Position numbers and translations under genes: made by a program. The notes beneath the pieces are model-generated. The model saw nothing but the letters and a program-made list of their open reading frames with translations, was not told where the DNA came from and made no database searches. From positions 3,782,001-3,846,000 of the forward strand of contig JAXMBC010000001.1 of assembly GCA_046350055.1 (NCBI GenBank): a stretch of 64,000 nt of DNA, in the 5' to 3' direction. How positions within the stretch are numbered: the stretch's first letter is position 1; each line of letters begins with the position of its first letter. Source of the DNA: JAEUIE01 sp046350055. GTDB taxonomy: Bacteria > Planctomycetota > Planctomycetia > Gemmatales > HRBIN36. Of this stretch, positions 54,062 to 63,172 are shown piece by piece.

Positions 54062-54465
54062 GGCTATTCCCCAGTTAATGGCTGTGTAGATGCCGATTGA
54101 ACTCCGTTATTGGATGACACGCATGGCTGCAAATCAATCGAATTATCAGCTTTATCATCAACATCACATTGAGCCATCACACAACATAATCCGGTAATAC
54201 GAAGGGAATATGCGAGCTAGCACATCCAATTTCAGCACTTCCTATTTCATATTTGCTCAAGTTTCACATGCGGACTTGTCTACTGGTACATTGAGCACGC
54301 TCGATATATCCCGTACAGCCTGCATAGAGAAAACAGAATGGTCATAGTTGATACAACCGACAGCTGTATTCCCTCTCACCTCTTCCCAACAACGACGATA
54401 ACAGGCACACCCCGGCTTCTCTGTTCAGGATGAACAGCGCATACGGTTTGTCATGGAGTACATGG
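54062..54465. other. Intergenic region between divergent genes
   Basis: 404 nt, A/T-rich in the middle (54120-54330), between the secreted protein gene and the porin. No repeat or RNA gene was recognised. Confidence 0.45.
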
Positions 54466-55854
54466 ATGTCGCGCAAATCTCTCGCCCTGGCGGGCCTGTC
54501 TACAGCTCTCTTGTCGTGCATCGGTACTCCTGCCGTTGCACAATCGACGGTGCCCCTGGTTTCCGTGTCGATGGCCGAAGACAAAGGAACTACGGTAGTC
54601 ACGGCACCGGCCGAGGCACCCTGTACGGTTTGTACCCCCGAAGCTGCGACTGCACTCAACTTTGGCGGCCCCTGGCAGACACGTGCCAAGCTCACTGGCG
54701 ACTGGGGTGGCTGGCGCAATGATCTCGCCAATTGCCACGGCATCACGTTTAATGGCAGCTTCACCCAGTTCTACCAGGGCGTGGAGAGTGGCGGTCGGGA
54801 TAACAATTACTTCTACGGTGCCCGTCTCGATAACCTGATTAACATCGATGGCGAAAAAGCAGGGCTGATGAAAGGTTCGTTCATCAACCTCCATGCTGAA
54901 ACGCTCTTCGGTCAATCCGCCAACTTTGCAGCAGGCACCGTGCTGCCTGTCAGCCAGGGGCAAATCTTCCCTGTGCCTAACGAAACTGTGACAGCCTTGA
55001 CTGGGGTCAAGTATACCCAGTTCCTCTCGAAGAACTTCGCCGTGTTCGGTGGTAAACTCAACACGCTTGACGATTTTAATCAGCCTTATGCTAGCGGCCG
55101 TGGTGTCGATGCCTTCATGAATACTTCGATGTGTTTGCCCGTCGTTGTGGCGAGAACACTGCCTTACTCCACGCTGGGAGCAGGCTTCGTTGTCCTGAAT
55201 GACAACCAGGAAGCCATCTTCTCCTTCGCAGCTCTCGATACCAACAACACTCCCACCAACACAGGGTTCCCCAACTTCCTGGATAATGGCGTCGTCCTCA
55301 TGGCCCAGGCCACCCTGCCTGTCAACTTCAACGGCTTGCCAGGCCATCATAGTATTGGCGGTACTTACAGCACCGGGCAATATCGCTCCAATGATCGTAA
55401 TGCCTATTTCGACCCGTATGAAGGGATCATCGACATCAGGCCGCAGGAACAGGGGTCCTGGTCGATCTTCTACATGTTCGATCAGGCCTTGTTTGCTGAC
55501 TGCTGCAATCCCAAGCGTACCTGGGGTATCTTTGGCAACGTGGGACTCGCTGATGAAAACCCGAGCCCGATCCGCTGGGCCGGCAACATCGGCTTCGGCG
55601 GAGCCAGCCTGGCTACCAGCCGACAGCACGATACCTGGGGTGTCGGCTATTTCTACAATGGCCTGACTCAGAACATCAAGGATTTTGCTCCCCGCATTCT
55701 GCCCCTGAGCGACGAATCGGGAGTCGAAACCTTCTACAACCTCGGCATCACTCCCTACTGGCACTTCACCACCGATTTCCAGGTGATCATGCCCGGCAAG
55801 GAAAGGATTGACACCACGTTCGTCCTGGGCCTTCGCATGAAGCTCGACTTCTAA
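54466..55854 (+). CDS. OprB-like carbohydrate porin
   Basis: 462 aa. A signal peptide (MSRKSLALAGLSTALLSCIGTPAVAQ) precedes a beta-barrel typical of the OprB family: LTGDWGGWRNDLANCHGITFNG near the start, YFYGARLDNLINIDGEKAGL, KNFAVFGGKLNTLDDFNQPYASG, SWSIFYMFDQALF, and a terminal strand RIDTTFVLGLRMKLDF ending in Phe, the usual outer-membrane-barrel end. It should allow sugar diffusion through the outer membrane. Start at 54466: GGAG lies 7 nt upstream. ATG at 54430 is a less likely earlier start. A terminator follows. Confidence 0.88.
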   Translation: MSRKSLALAGLSTALLSCIGTPAVAQSTVPLVSVSMAEDKGTTVVTAPAEAPCTVCTPEAATALNFGGPWQTRAKLTGDWGGWRNDLANCHGITFNGSFTQFYQGVESGGRDNNYFYGARLDNLINIDGEKAGLMKGSFINLHAETLFGQSANFAAGTVLPVSQGQIFPVPNETVTALTGVKYTQFLSKNFAVFGGKLNTLDDFNQPYASGRGVDAFMNTSMCLPVVVARTLPYSTLGAGFVVLNDNQEAIFSFAALDTNNTPTNTGFPNFLDNGVVLMAQATLPVNFNGLPGHHSIGGTYSTGQYRSNDRNAYFDPYEGIIDIRPQEQGSWSIFYMFDQALFADCCNPKRTWGIFGNVGLADENPSPIRWAGNIGFGGASLATSRQHDTWGVGYFYNGLTQNIKDFAPRILPLSDESGVETFYNLGITPYWHFTTDFQVIMPGKERIDTTFVLGLRMKLDF

Positions 55855-55871
55855 GCCCCACTTCACTCAAG

Positions 55872-55908
55872 ACATGGTTGGCGTGTCACTCACGCCAGCC
55901 ATGTTTTT
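55872..55908 (+). terminator. Rho-independent terminator of the porin gene
   Basis: ACATGGTTGGCGTG (55872-55885) and CACGCCAGCCATGT (55891-55904) form a 14-bp stem with a 5-nt loop followed by a T-run. Confidence 0.85.
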
Positions 55909-55970
55909 GCTTTGATGACGACGAGATGATCACGTAATCGTTGAGCCATGGCGTACAGTAAGTCAGCCCA

Positions 55971-57470
55971 TTACTTGCTGCCCTGTCCCACAATCCGTGA
56001 TTTGAGCACGTCCTTGCTCACTACCTGCTGGTTATTCTGCTGCTCCGCGAAGACGTCATAGTCCTTGGGATTATCAATAAAGGGCAGCATCGATCTGACT
56101 TTACTGATGAGTTTGGCTTTCTGCACCTTGTGCATGCGGGTCAGGCCACCTGGATCGACATTGCCTTTGGAGAGGTCGAGCCCTTCAATCTCAAAGCGGG
56201 CGTCGACAATGTACTCCCGGGCTGTCGTCTGCATCGGGTGTATGTGCTTCTTGACCATGTTTTCCACATCCAGCTTCCACCCTAGCGCGCCGATGTCTTC
56301 GGCCAGGAAATTGATGATGTCACTGGTGTTGGTGCAGGCGACAAAGTAGCAACCCGTGAGCGGATGAGCTTCGAAGAGCTTGGGGGAAATCTCGATCTCG
56401 TTTGCATTCGACAGAATCTTGTTCGCCTTGTGCTTTTCGTAGTAGTCACGACCAACGAGGAAGATCTGGAGGCTGAGCACAGCCATTGCCGTAGCCAGGC
56501 CTTGTAGCGGTGTCACTACAGCACTGACGGTCGGGGCACCGTAGGCCGCTGCATCGGCAATGATGGCTGCTGCCTTCACGGTCGCATCCACCCCATAGAT
56601 GCCAGCCAGCCGACCTGCCTGGTTGCGATCCCGTTCAATCATCCGTCGAATGGCTTCCGCCGCTGCAAAAGGATCGCCCTTGCCAAAGGCATCCAGGTGC
56701 TCGCCTGCCTTCACCCAGTCGTATTCCTTCTTGATCGCTACAGCAGTGTTCTTGATCGCCTTGGCACCGCTGGTGGCGACAGAAAGATACGGTGCAACTG
56801 CGCCGGCAATCTCGCCAATGAAGTTAGGTATCAGATCATTCAGCATCTTGAGAGCTTCCTGGATCACGTCCAGGGGAAACTCGCTGAGGATGTCTTGGAT
56901 CAGCTCGCGAACCAGCTTCATGGCCTGCTCACGGATCGGCCCGGTTACTGCTGCTGAAGCAGCTGAGGCTGCTTTCCCAGCCTCGGCGTTGGCCTTGTCG
57001 ATCTTCTTCTTCATGAAATAGGCTGTGCTGAGCAGTCCACCCTTGCGCATCACCATCTTCCTGTCTTTGAAGAGGCTGACGAGAGCTTCCTCACGAGCCT
57101 GCTTGATGGCCAGTTTCGCCTGATCTTCAGCCCAGATTTCCAGACCATAGAATGGCAGTTCAGCCAGATCCGCCAGTACAGAGGAAGCTTTCAGGTCAGG
57201 GACATTGAAGAGTTGACCGTCGAGGATTTCGATGGCTTTCTGCTTGTTCCGTTCGCTGGTTTTCCAGGCAGGCATCGCTGCTGCACCATCGTAGCCCTTG
57301 TACATCTTCCACTGGTGCAGCGCGAGCTTGAGCTTCTTCAAATTCTGGTCACTTTTCGACTGATGGTAAGTCTTGAGCGCTTTGTCGACACATCGGAGCT
57401 GTTTGCTGCGGATTTTAAACCGGACTTCGGTCAGCTGCATCCAGGTCTCGTACTGCATCACATAAGCCAT
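55971..57470 (-). CDS. Orphan helical protein of unknown function
   Basis: 499 aa. N-terminal ~130 residues are charged and helical (ETWMQLTEVRFKIRSKQLRCVDKAL; SERNKQKAIEILDGQLFNVPDL). The middle (about 180-330) is Ala/Ile-rich, with weakly hydrophobic stretches (AEAGKAASAASAAVTGPI; IPNFIGEIAGAVAPYLSVATSGAK; AKAAAIIADAAAYGAP-like) as in membrane-inserting or toxin-like proteins. The C-terminal ~150 residues are compact and beta/alpha-like (HPLTGCYFVACTNTSDIINF, EDIGALGWKLDVENM). No signal peptide. I do not recognise the family. Start at 57470: GGAG lies 6 nt upstream. Confidence 0.7.
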   Translation of the reverse strand: MAYVMQYETWMQLTEVRFKIRSKQLRCVDKALKTYHQSKSDQNLKKLKLALHQWKMYKGYDGAAAMPAWKTSERNKQKAIEILDGQLFNVPDLKASSVLADLAELPFYGLEIWAEDQAKLAIKQAREEALVSLFKDRKMVMRKGGLLSTAYFMKKKIDKANAEAGKAASAASAAVTGPIREQAMKLVRELIQDILSEFPLDVIQEALKMLNDLIPNFIGEIAGAVAPYLSVATSGAKAIKNTAVAIKKEYDWVKAGEHLDAFGKGDPFAAAEAIRRMIERDRNQAGRLAGIYGVDATVKAAAIIADAAAYGAPTVSAVVTPLQGLATAMAVLSLQIFLVGRDYYEKHKANKILSNANEIEISPKLFEAHPLTGCYFVACTNTSDIINFLAEDIGALGWKLDVENMVKKHIHPMQTTAREYIVDARFEIEGLDLSKGNVDPGGLTRMHKVQKAKLISKVRSMLPFIDNPKDYDVFAEQQNNQQVVSKDVLKSRIVGQGSK

Positions 57471-57608
57471 GGTGAACTCCGATGAAATGGAGGGGCTGTG
57501 GATTCGGCAAAAGCTACATGGTGATCTATCAATGGCTGATTCTAAAGTCAGTACATGCAAATCGCAGGAATCCTGCGGACAGGCACTTCGCCGATATTGC
57601 TCTAGGTG

Positions 57609-57635
57609 ACATGGTCTGACTGCGCCAGACCATGT
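57609..57635. repeat. Hairpin ACATGGTCTG/CAGACCATGT
   Basis: 10-bp stem with a 7-nt loop between divergent genes. Its outer bases resemble the porin terminator (ACATGG), and it may be an operator or a repeat; no T-run follows it. Confidence 0.5.
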
Positions 57636-57737
57636 CCATCACCGTTATTTCTGATACGATGCCACCAGTACGTCACTACTGAGCAGTCGCCCTCATGGAG
57701 TGACCACATGGAATGGCGATAAATTGGAGGATTCCTC

Positions 57738-58205
57738 ATGCGACGCACCCTCGTTGCCCTGGCTGCCTGTGCCATCCTGGCACCCCTCGCTGCCCAGGAA
57801 CCCAAGTCCACGACGGCGCCCACCGTCACCCCGAACACCACCGTCCGCACCGGCCATGCCTCCCGTGTCACCCGCCATGGCGGCGAGACGACCGTCGTCC
57901 AGACGACCGGCACTGTGACACCGGGCACCATCACCAGGACCACCACGGTCAATGGCGTCACTACCACCACGACCCTGAAACCGGTCTACAACCATCGTGG
58001 CCGCGTGACGGGCTATCGCGAAGTGGCCAGTCCCACCGCTACCAAGACCGAAGCGAAGACCACTACCACCGAGAACCCCGTCAAGCAGACCGGTAACACT
58101 GAGAAGTCGGTGGAAAAGACGGAGACTAAAACGGTGACCACCCCCACCACGGAACCAATGCCCGAACGCCACCGCGGCATTCTCTCCCGCATCTTCCGCC
58201 GATAA
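57738..58205 (+). CDS. Secreted Thr-rich low-complexity protein
   Basis: 155 aa. Signal peptide MRRTLVALAACAILAPLAAQ, then a threonine- and valine-rich region (TPNTTVRTGHASRV; TVTPGTITRTTTVNGVTTTTT) and a Lys/Glu/Thr-rich tail ending RGILSRIFRR. No domain. The composition suggests a disordered envelope protein, perhaps glycosylated on Thr; that is inference. GGAGG lies 7 nt before the ATG, a strong binding site. A terminator follows the stop. Confidence 0.65.
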   Translation: MRRTLVALAACAILAPLAAQEPKSTTAPTVTPNTTVRTGHASRVTRHGGETTVVQTTGTVTPGTITRTTTVNGVTTTTTLKPVYNHRGRVTGYREVASPTATKTEAKTTTTENPVKQTGNTEKSVEKTETKTVTTPTTEPMPERHRGILSRIFRR

Positions 58206-58228
58206 GTGGATGGGCAGACAAACTAACG

Positions 58229-58262
58229 ACGGGGTGGAACCTGCCAAGGCTCCACCCCGTTC
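58229..58262 (+). terminator. Terminator of the Thr-rich protein gene
   Basis: ACGGGGTGGA (58229-58238) pairs with TCCACCCCGT (58251-58260) around a 12-nt loop, followed by TTCCCGTT. Confidence 0.75.
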
Positions 58263-58301
58263 CCGTTGGTGGTTCAACCAACCAAATGTGAGCGCCCTCA
58301 A

Positions 58302-58388
58302 AGCCCGCAGCGCTAGCTAGCAAGGGCGGGGTCTGCAAAGGCAATATCTACATCGGAACAGCCCCACGCCTGCAACCCGATGCGAAGC
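58302..58388. repeat. Repeat modules A and B, third copy
   Basis: AGCCCGCAGCGCTAGCTAGC starts module A (58302-58336), which is about 75-80% like 53102-53133. Module B (58371-58388, TGCAACCCGATGCGAAGC) is identical to the inverse of 53267-53284. Between converging genes, as at 53 kb. Confidence 0.7.
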
Positions 58389-58471
58389 GAGGGTGGGCTT
58401 GCAAGACCACAAAAACACTCACGATCTGACGACCCTGCTCGGATATTGGACACGCATACGCAACCAGCCAG

Positions 58472-59251
58472 CTATTTCCAAATGCGAATGGCGTACGGCC
58501 GCAATACAACATCCCGGTCATATCGCTTGGCTTCAGCAATGGTCAGGAACTTGGCCAACTCCTCAAAGGGAATATCCGTTCGCAGCAGCCACACACTCGT
58601 GTCTGCAAAACCTACGTAGAAAGCTTTCTGTTCAAGTTGAGTCGGCCCGATACCGCCCATCGCGCCAATCTTCTGGGGCATGCTGCGCACATTCAAGTCG
58701 CCACCGGGTTCCATCCAGTGAAACTGGCATGAATGGGCTTCAACCACAACGATGAGGTCCGTGGGCAAGTCTTTCATCAACCAGCGGTTGTTCTCATCGA
58801 ATGCAGTTCCTGGCCCTTCGATGGCCACGAAGCGTGCCTTGTTCCCTGGTCGACTCTCGTCGATGTAGCTCAAGGGACTTCCCGCGTAGGCTCGATACGG
58901 CCTATCAAGGTAGCGCTTGTTAGCCTCGCTATCCCATGGCTTGTCGCGATGTGCATGCTGACCGTAGTAGCCAACTTGAACCGTGTCACCCAGCAAGAAC
59001 GCAGCAGTAATGAAACGCCAACTGCTGAGTGCTTCTCCATTTACGTTCTTGACAGTCGTTGCTGGCAGATGGCGGTAATCGGTGTTGTAGTAGTGCAGAT
59101 TATGCAGAATGCCTTGTAAATGAGCTGCCGTTTCCGATTGCATAGCTGCTACGCGTAAACGATGCACTGCGTACCAGACTAAGGCAATAGTAACGATGCA
59201 ACCCATTCCAAGCAGTAGCCAAGTCTTCCTAGATGGTCGATGGTTGTGCAT
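58472..59251 (-). CDS. Membrane-anchored pseudopilin-like protein (DUF1559-like)
   Basis: 259 aa. A single N-terminal membrane helix (LLLGMGCIVTIALVWYAVH) is followed by a soluble domain: LHYYNTDYRHLPATTVKNVNGE, SSWRFITAAFLLGD, GSPLSYIDESRP. The layout, including the L-P-A-T-T element and SSWR strand, is that of planctomycete DUF1559-type proteins, which resemble type IV pseudopilins but lack the classical N-terminal cleavage motif here. Surface or envelope function is likely; no enzyme. ATG at 59251 precedes the helix; 59272 is an earlier alternative. Confidence 0.7.
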   Translation of the reverse strand: MHNHRPSRKTWLLLGMGCIVTIALVWYAVHRLRVAAMQSETAAHLQGILHNLHYYNTDYRHLPATTVKNVNGEALSSWRFITAAFLLGDTVQVGYYGQHAHRDKPWDSEANKRYLDRPYRAYAGSPLSYIDESRPGNKARFVAIEGPGTAFDENNRWLMKDLPTDLIVVVEAHSCQFHWMEPGGDLNVRSMPQKIGAMGGIGPTQLEQKAFYVGFADTSVWLLRTDIPFEELAKFLTIAEAKRYDRDVVLRPYAIRIWK

Positions 59252-59402
59252 GTGGCCAAACGGAGTAAACAATATCTATGTTACGCTCAATCTATTATGT
59301 ACTCCCAACAAACTCCCAACTTGTTGCACTCACCGCCAATTCCCTGCTTGCAGTTCCTCTTCACCAGCGATACCTTAGAAGAGGAGATTGTTCGCGCACA
59401 GG

Positions 59403-59726
59403 ATGCACCCTTTGACGGCACCTTCCGCCTGGACTCTGGCCGAAGTGCAGCGGCACATCAAGGCGCTCTACGGCGCTAAGGATGCCTCCCGCGGCATTGA
59501 AGGCACCTTCATGTGGTTCATGGAGGAAGTGGGGGAACTCTCCGCTTCCCTGCGGGGCGATGCCAGGCATCCCCTCGCCGAGGAGTTTGCCGACGTCCTG
59601 GCCTGGCTGGCGACCCTGGCAAATGTTGCCGGCATCAATCTCACCGAGGCGCTGGCGAATAAATATGGTCAGGCCTGCCCCGGCTGCAACCAGGCCCCTT
59701 GTGCCTGCGTGGGCGAGAAACCCTAA
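59403..59726 (+). CDS. MazG-like nucleotide pyrophosphohydrolase
   Basis: 107 aa. The MazG-like EExxE motif is EEVGELSAS followed by EEFADVLAWL, both needed for Mg2+ and substrate phosphate binding. Short single-domain members often hydrolyse non-canonical dNTPs. The end is Cys-rich (QACPGCNQAPCAC), suggesting a zinc-binding tail that is unusual for the family. Start ATG at 59403 chosen; TTG at 59388 is less likely. The next gene begins 12 nt after the stop, so they may be in one operon. Confidence 0.85.
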   Translation: MHPLTAPSAWTLAEVQRHIKALYGAKDASRGIEGTFMWFMEEVGELSASLRGDARHPLAEEFADVLAWLATLANVAGINLTEALANKYGQACPGCNQAPCACVGEKP

Positions 59727-59738
59727 CTGCGAGTTCAC

Positions 59739-62087
59739 ATGCACTGGGCACGATACTCCCTTCTCCTAGTCAGCCTGCTCTATCCTGCCCTGGCGTCGGC
59801 GCAGCCTCAACGCGATGTCCCTCTTGACAAACAGGTGCAGATTACCGATGTCCGCGTCGGCTTCCCCGCCGCCGGCTTCGACCTCTATAAGGAAGGCAAA
59901 TGGGTCCCAGTTGTTGTCACTGTCGGCCCTCACAAGGACTTGCCCAATCTCCAGCAATCCTTCACCGGCATCATTCAGGTCGAAACCAAGGATAGCGATG
60001 GCTGGAACACCCGCATCCTGAAGGACAATGTTGTCGTCACCCGTGAAGCAAACCGGGGCGTGTTTCAAAGCTACATCAAGGTCAGCGACAGCACCAGTCA
60101 CAACGGCATACTCGTCCGTTTGCGTGGCAAGTACGGTGCCACCGAGATCAACCAGACTTTTGCCTATCCCCCTATCGAGCGCAGCCGCGGAACCAACCGT
60201 GCAGCTATTGAGCAGGATCAGCTCTTCGTTGTCAATATCGGTAATTCGCATGGCATTCGTGCTGCGGAAGACACCGCCACTGTCAACGACGAGAGCAACA
60301 GCTACTCCAGTCGCAACAACCCTCGGTTGATGTCCATTATTGGTGCCAGCCCCAACCAGTTGTTTGAACTGCCAGACCGCTGGTATGGCTACGAAAGTGT
60401 CGATGCTGTGGTGATCGCCACGGGTGGCAACTTTGGCAACAGCCTGGCACAGAAACTGGCTCGAGATGCTGTCCGTCGTGATGCCCTCGAACAGTGGGTG
60501 TTGCAAGGCGGGCATCTTGTCGTCAGCGTGGCTGACAATGCCAATGTGGTGGGAAGCTCTGCTGACTTCCCTCTGGAACCACTGTTGCCCGTGAAGATCG
60601 ACCGTGGCGGAGCAGAGAAAGCCTCACGGCTCGATGGTCTCCGCGACTTCATCGTGCAGGGCGTACCCCAAAGTATGCGGAAAGCCAAGGGTGACATCCG
60701 CAGCCCGATCATGACCCGCAGTCGGCTCGATACCAAGCCCGGCGTCTTTGCCATGACTGCTTCGCTCGTCTCTGATGCCAGTAACTTCAAGCGGCCACTC
60801 ATCGTTCGCAGTGCCTACGGTCTTGGCAAGATCACCGTCATCGGATTCGATACCAACACCGAGGCCTTCCAGAACTGGGAACACAAGGCTGATTTCTGGT
60901 CTGCCGTGTTCGAAGCCCGCACTATCACACCGCAGGTTAACCAGTACTATGGCCAGCAGCGGGACGATGCCTCGCTGGCCATGGCCAACAAGATCGAGGA
61001 GTTTGGCGATGTGCCCGTCATCTCGTTCGCCGTGGTGGCTCTGTTCATCGCCCTCTACATCCTGCTGATCGGCCCTGTCGATTACTTCGTGCTCAAGAAG
61101 GTCTTCAAGCGACTCGAATATACCTGGATCACGTTCCCGACCGTGGTGCTGCTGGTGAGCTTGGCTGCCTACTTCGGTGCCTATTACATCAAGGGCGACA
61201 AACTCCGCATCAATAAGGTCGACCTGATCGAAGTGGATCAGTCTCGCGAACGGGCTATGGGCACTACATGGCTCGCCATCTTCAGCCCGCGTCTGCAAAA
61301 CTACAATGTCGAACTCGAACCGCAAGGCGTCATCAGTGGTGCTCCGACCATCTCTTGGCTGGGCCGATTTAGCTCCTACAGCGGCGCCCGCATGGTCGGC
61401 CAAAGCCAGGGTGGTCTCTTCGAACGCGATTACGACTACACTGCCAATGCTGATGGCCTGCGACAGCTGCCTATTCAGGTCTGGTCGCAGAAGTCGCTGG
61501 AAGCCCGCTGGCTCGGTAATCTCGACAAAAACAAGCTGCCCATCGATAGTAAGCTCGTCAAGGAACGGCTCTATATCAAAGGAAGCCTGAAATCCAGGCT
61601 GCCGGGCAAACTCCTGGGTGCCAAGCTCTTCTACTCCGACAAAGTCTGGAATCTCGGCGACCTCGAGCCTGACAAGGATGTGAATCTCGAGTTCATCAGT
61701 CAGGGCTCGTCAGGCGTTATGACGGCTACCATTCTTGAAAGGCGTTTGACCGTTGCTGCTACTAGTTCCCAGCAGCCGGATTTCTCCAGCGATATCAGCA
61801 GCCTGATTTTCCAGAGCCGTTCGAACGAAGGCAACACCAAGGGCAGCGACTATCTCCGCTATCTCAACCAGAGCTGGCGACTGAAAGACTACGGCGAAGC
61901 TGTTCTGGTGGGCACCCTGGTCGATGACTATGGCGACGCGGTGAAGCTCAACCAGGGCGGCTCCCTCGGAACCAGACTCAAGTTGACCAATCCTGCCGGC
62001 GACAACCTCATCACCGGCACCATGCGTCACGCCGCCTACCTCCGCGTTTTCATCCCCGTGAAGGAAGGCACCGCGTCACCGCAGTAG
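59739..62087 (+). CDS. Exported/membrane protein with GldG-like layout
   Basis: 782 aa. Signal peptide MHWARYSLLLVSLLYPALASA; periplasmic region with a GATase-like alpha/beta fold (VDAVVIATGGNFGNSLA; LEQWVLQGGHLVVSVADNA; GLGKITVIGFDTNTE); two transmembrane helices near 430-455 and 470-490 (VISFAVVALFIALYILLIGPVDYFVL; FPTVVLLVSLAAYFGAYYI); a C-terminal beta-rich domain. This resembles the auxiliary protein of gliding/ABC-transporter gene pairs in Bacteroidetes and planctomycetes (GldG-like), next to the ATPase gene downstream. Function in the transporter is inference. Close to the MazG-like gene (12 nt). Confidence 0.72.
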   Translation: MHWARYSLLLVSLLYPALASAQPQRDVPLDKQVQITDVRVGFPAAGFDLYKEGKWVPVVVTVGPHKDLPNLQQSFTGIIQVETKDSDGWNTRILKDNVVVTREANRGVFQSYIKVSDSTSHNGILVRLRGKYGATEINQTFAYPPIERSRGTNRAAIEQDQLFVVNIGNSHGIRAAEDTATVNDESNSYSSRNNPRLMSIIGASPNQLFELPDRWYGYESVDAVVIATGGNFGNSLAQKLARDAVRRDALEQWVLQGGHLVVSVADNANVVGSSADFPLEPLLPVKIDRGGAEKASRLDGLRDFIVQGVPQSMRKAKGDIRSPIMTRSRLDTKPGVFAMTASLVSDASNFKRPLIVRSAYGLGKITVIGFDTNTEAFQNWEHKADFWSAVFEARTITPQVNQYYGQQRDDASLAMANKIEEFGDVPVISFAVVALFIALYILLIGPVDYFVLKKVFKRLEYTWITFPTVVLLVSLAAYFGAYYIKGDKLRINKVDLIEVDQSRERAMGTTWLAIFSPRLQNYNVELEPQGVISGAPTISWLGRFSSYSGARMVGQSQGGLFERDYDYTANADGLRQLPIQVWSQKSLEARWLGNLDKNKLPIDSKLVKERLYIKGSLKSRLPGKLLGAKLFYSDKVWNLGDLEPDKDVNLEFISQGSSGVMTATILERRLTVAATSSQQPDFSSDISSLIFQSRSNEGNTKGSDYLRYLNQSWRLKDYGEAVLVGTLVDDYGDAVKLNQGGSLGTRLKLTNPAGDNLITGTMRHAAYLRVFIPVKEGTASPQ

Positions 62088-62097
62088 GCGATACCAA

Positions 62098-62157
62098 CCC
62101 GAAGCGTCAGCGAGGCCGGATATGCACCGCATGACGCATCCTCGCTTACGCTTCGGG
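62098..62157. repeat. Inverted repeat CCCGAAGCGTCAGCGAGG / CCTCGCTTACGCTTCGGG
   Basis: 18-nt arms (62098-62115 and 62140-62157) with one mismatch surround a 24-nt spacer. Intergenic, 11 nt after the GldG-like gene's stop; it can act as a transcript-end structure. Confidence 0.7.
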
Positions 62158-62170
62158 CTAGTGTGTGATT

Positions 62171-62201
62171 GACTCAGCACTCAGGACTCAGCACTCAGGA
62201 C
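62171..62201 (+). repeat. 14-bp tandem repeat (GACTCAGCACTCAG, 2.2 copies)
   Basis: The last CAGGA of the repeat lies 7 nt before the ATG of the ABC ATPase and probably acts as its ribosome binding site. Confidence 0.65.
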
Positions 62202-62207
62202 TAAAAA

Positions 62208-63164
62208 ATGATCGAGACCCGTGACCTGACGAAGATGTATGGCGAACTCTACGCGCTCAACCGGCTCAACCTCAAGCTGGAAAAGGGCGATGTCTACGGC
62301 TTCATCGGGCCCAATGGTGCTGGCAAAACCACTACCATGCGAATCCTGGCCACCCTGCTCACGCCCACCTTCGGCGAAGCCAACGTCTGTGGCTACTCCA
62401 TCTACAAAAACGCTCAGGACATCCGCCGCTCTATCGGCTACATGCCCGACTTCTTCGGCGTCTACGACGATATGAAGGTCATCGAGTATCTCGAGTTCTT
62501 TGCCGCTGCCTACCGCATCAAAGGCCCCGCCCGCCGCAAGAAGTGCGAACAGGTGCTCGAACTGGTCGACCTCACATACAAGAAGGAAGCCCTCGTCACC
62601 AGCCTTTCCCGTGGTATGACCCAGCGTCTGGGGCTCGCCCGTGTGCTGCTCCATGAACCACTCGTGCTGCTTCTGGATGAGCCGGCCAGCGGTCTCGATC
62701 CCCGGGCCCGTATCGAGTTCCGCGGCCTGCTCAAAGAGCTGCGGAACATGGGCAAGACGATCATGATCTCCAGCCACATTCTCCCTGAACTTCGCGACAT
62801 CTGTAACAAGATTGGCATCATCGAACGGGGCCAGTTGCTCTACGATGGCAGCGTCAACGATGCCCTCCGCCGCGTCAATCCTCAGCGTGTCTACATGGTG
62901 CGAGTCGCGGAACGTCCCGAGGAAGCCTTGAAACGCCTGGAAGGGCATCCCTCCATCAGCAAACTCGAAGAACGCAAGCTTGTTATTCCCGAAGAGAATA
63001 TCGACACCATGCAGATCGTGGTGACCCTCGGTGAAGGCATCACCGACAGCAGCTTCATCCCTGAAGTCCTCCTCCCCGCCGGCTTCAAACTCCAGGCTCT
63101 AGAAGAAGAAGAGATCAACATCGAAACCGCCTTCATGCGATTGACCAAGGGCATCACGAATTAG
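62208..63164 (+). CDS. ABC transporter ATP-binding protein (GldA-like)
   Basis: 318 aa. Walker A GPNGAGKTTT (residues 35-44 of the protein), signature LSRGMTQRLGLAR, Walker B VLLLLDEPASGLDPRA and the switch SSH are intact. The region after 240 is the C-terminal extension typical of exporter-type ATPases such as the GldA/NatA group. Cytoplasmic, powering a permease; the permease gene is not in the window (it may be upstream or downstream). It follows the GldG-like gene and probably works with it. ATG at 62208; CAGGA is 7 nt upstream. Confidence 0.92.
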   Translation: MIETRDLTKMYGELYALNRLNLKLEKGDVYGFIGPNGAGKTTTMRILATLLTPTFGEANVCGYSIYKNAQDIRRSIGYMPDFFGVYDDMKVIEYLEFFAAAYRIKGPARRKKCEQVLELVDLTYKKEALVTSLSRGMTQRLGLARVLLHEPLVLLLDEPASGLDPRARIEFRGLLKELRNMGKTIMISSHILPELRDICNKIGIIERGQLLYDGSVNDALRRVNPQRVYMVRVAERPEEALKRLEGHPSISKLEERKLVIPEENIDTMQIVVTLGEGITDSSFIPEVLLPAGFKLQALEEEEINIETAFMRLTKGITN

Positions 63165-63172
63165 TTGGTCTT

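Noticed and set aside
54451..55866. 471-aa minus-strand frame
   Set aside because: Antisense to the OprB-like porin, without any motif.
62171..62201. Tandem repeat considered as a CRISPR fragment
   Set aside because: Only 2.2 uninterrupted copies with no spacers and no cas genes in the window.
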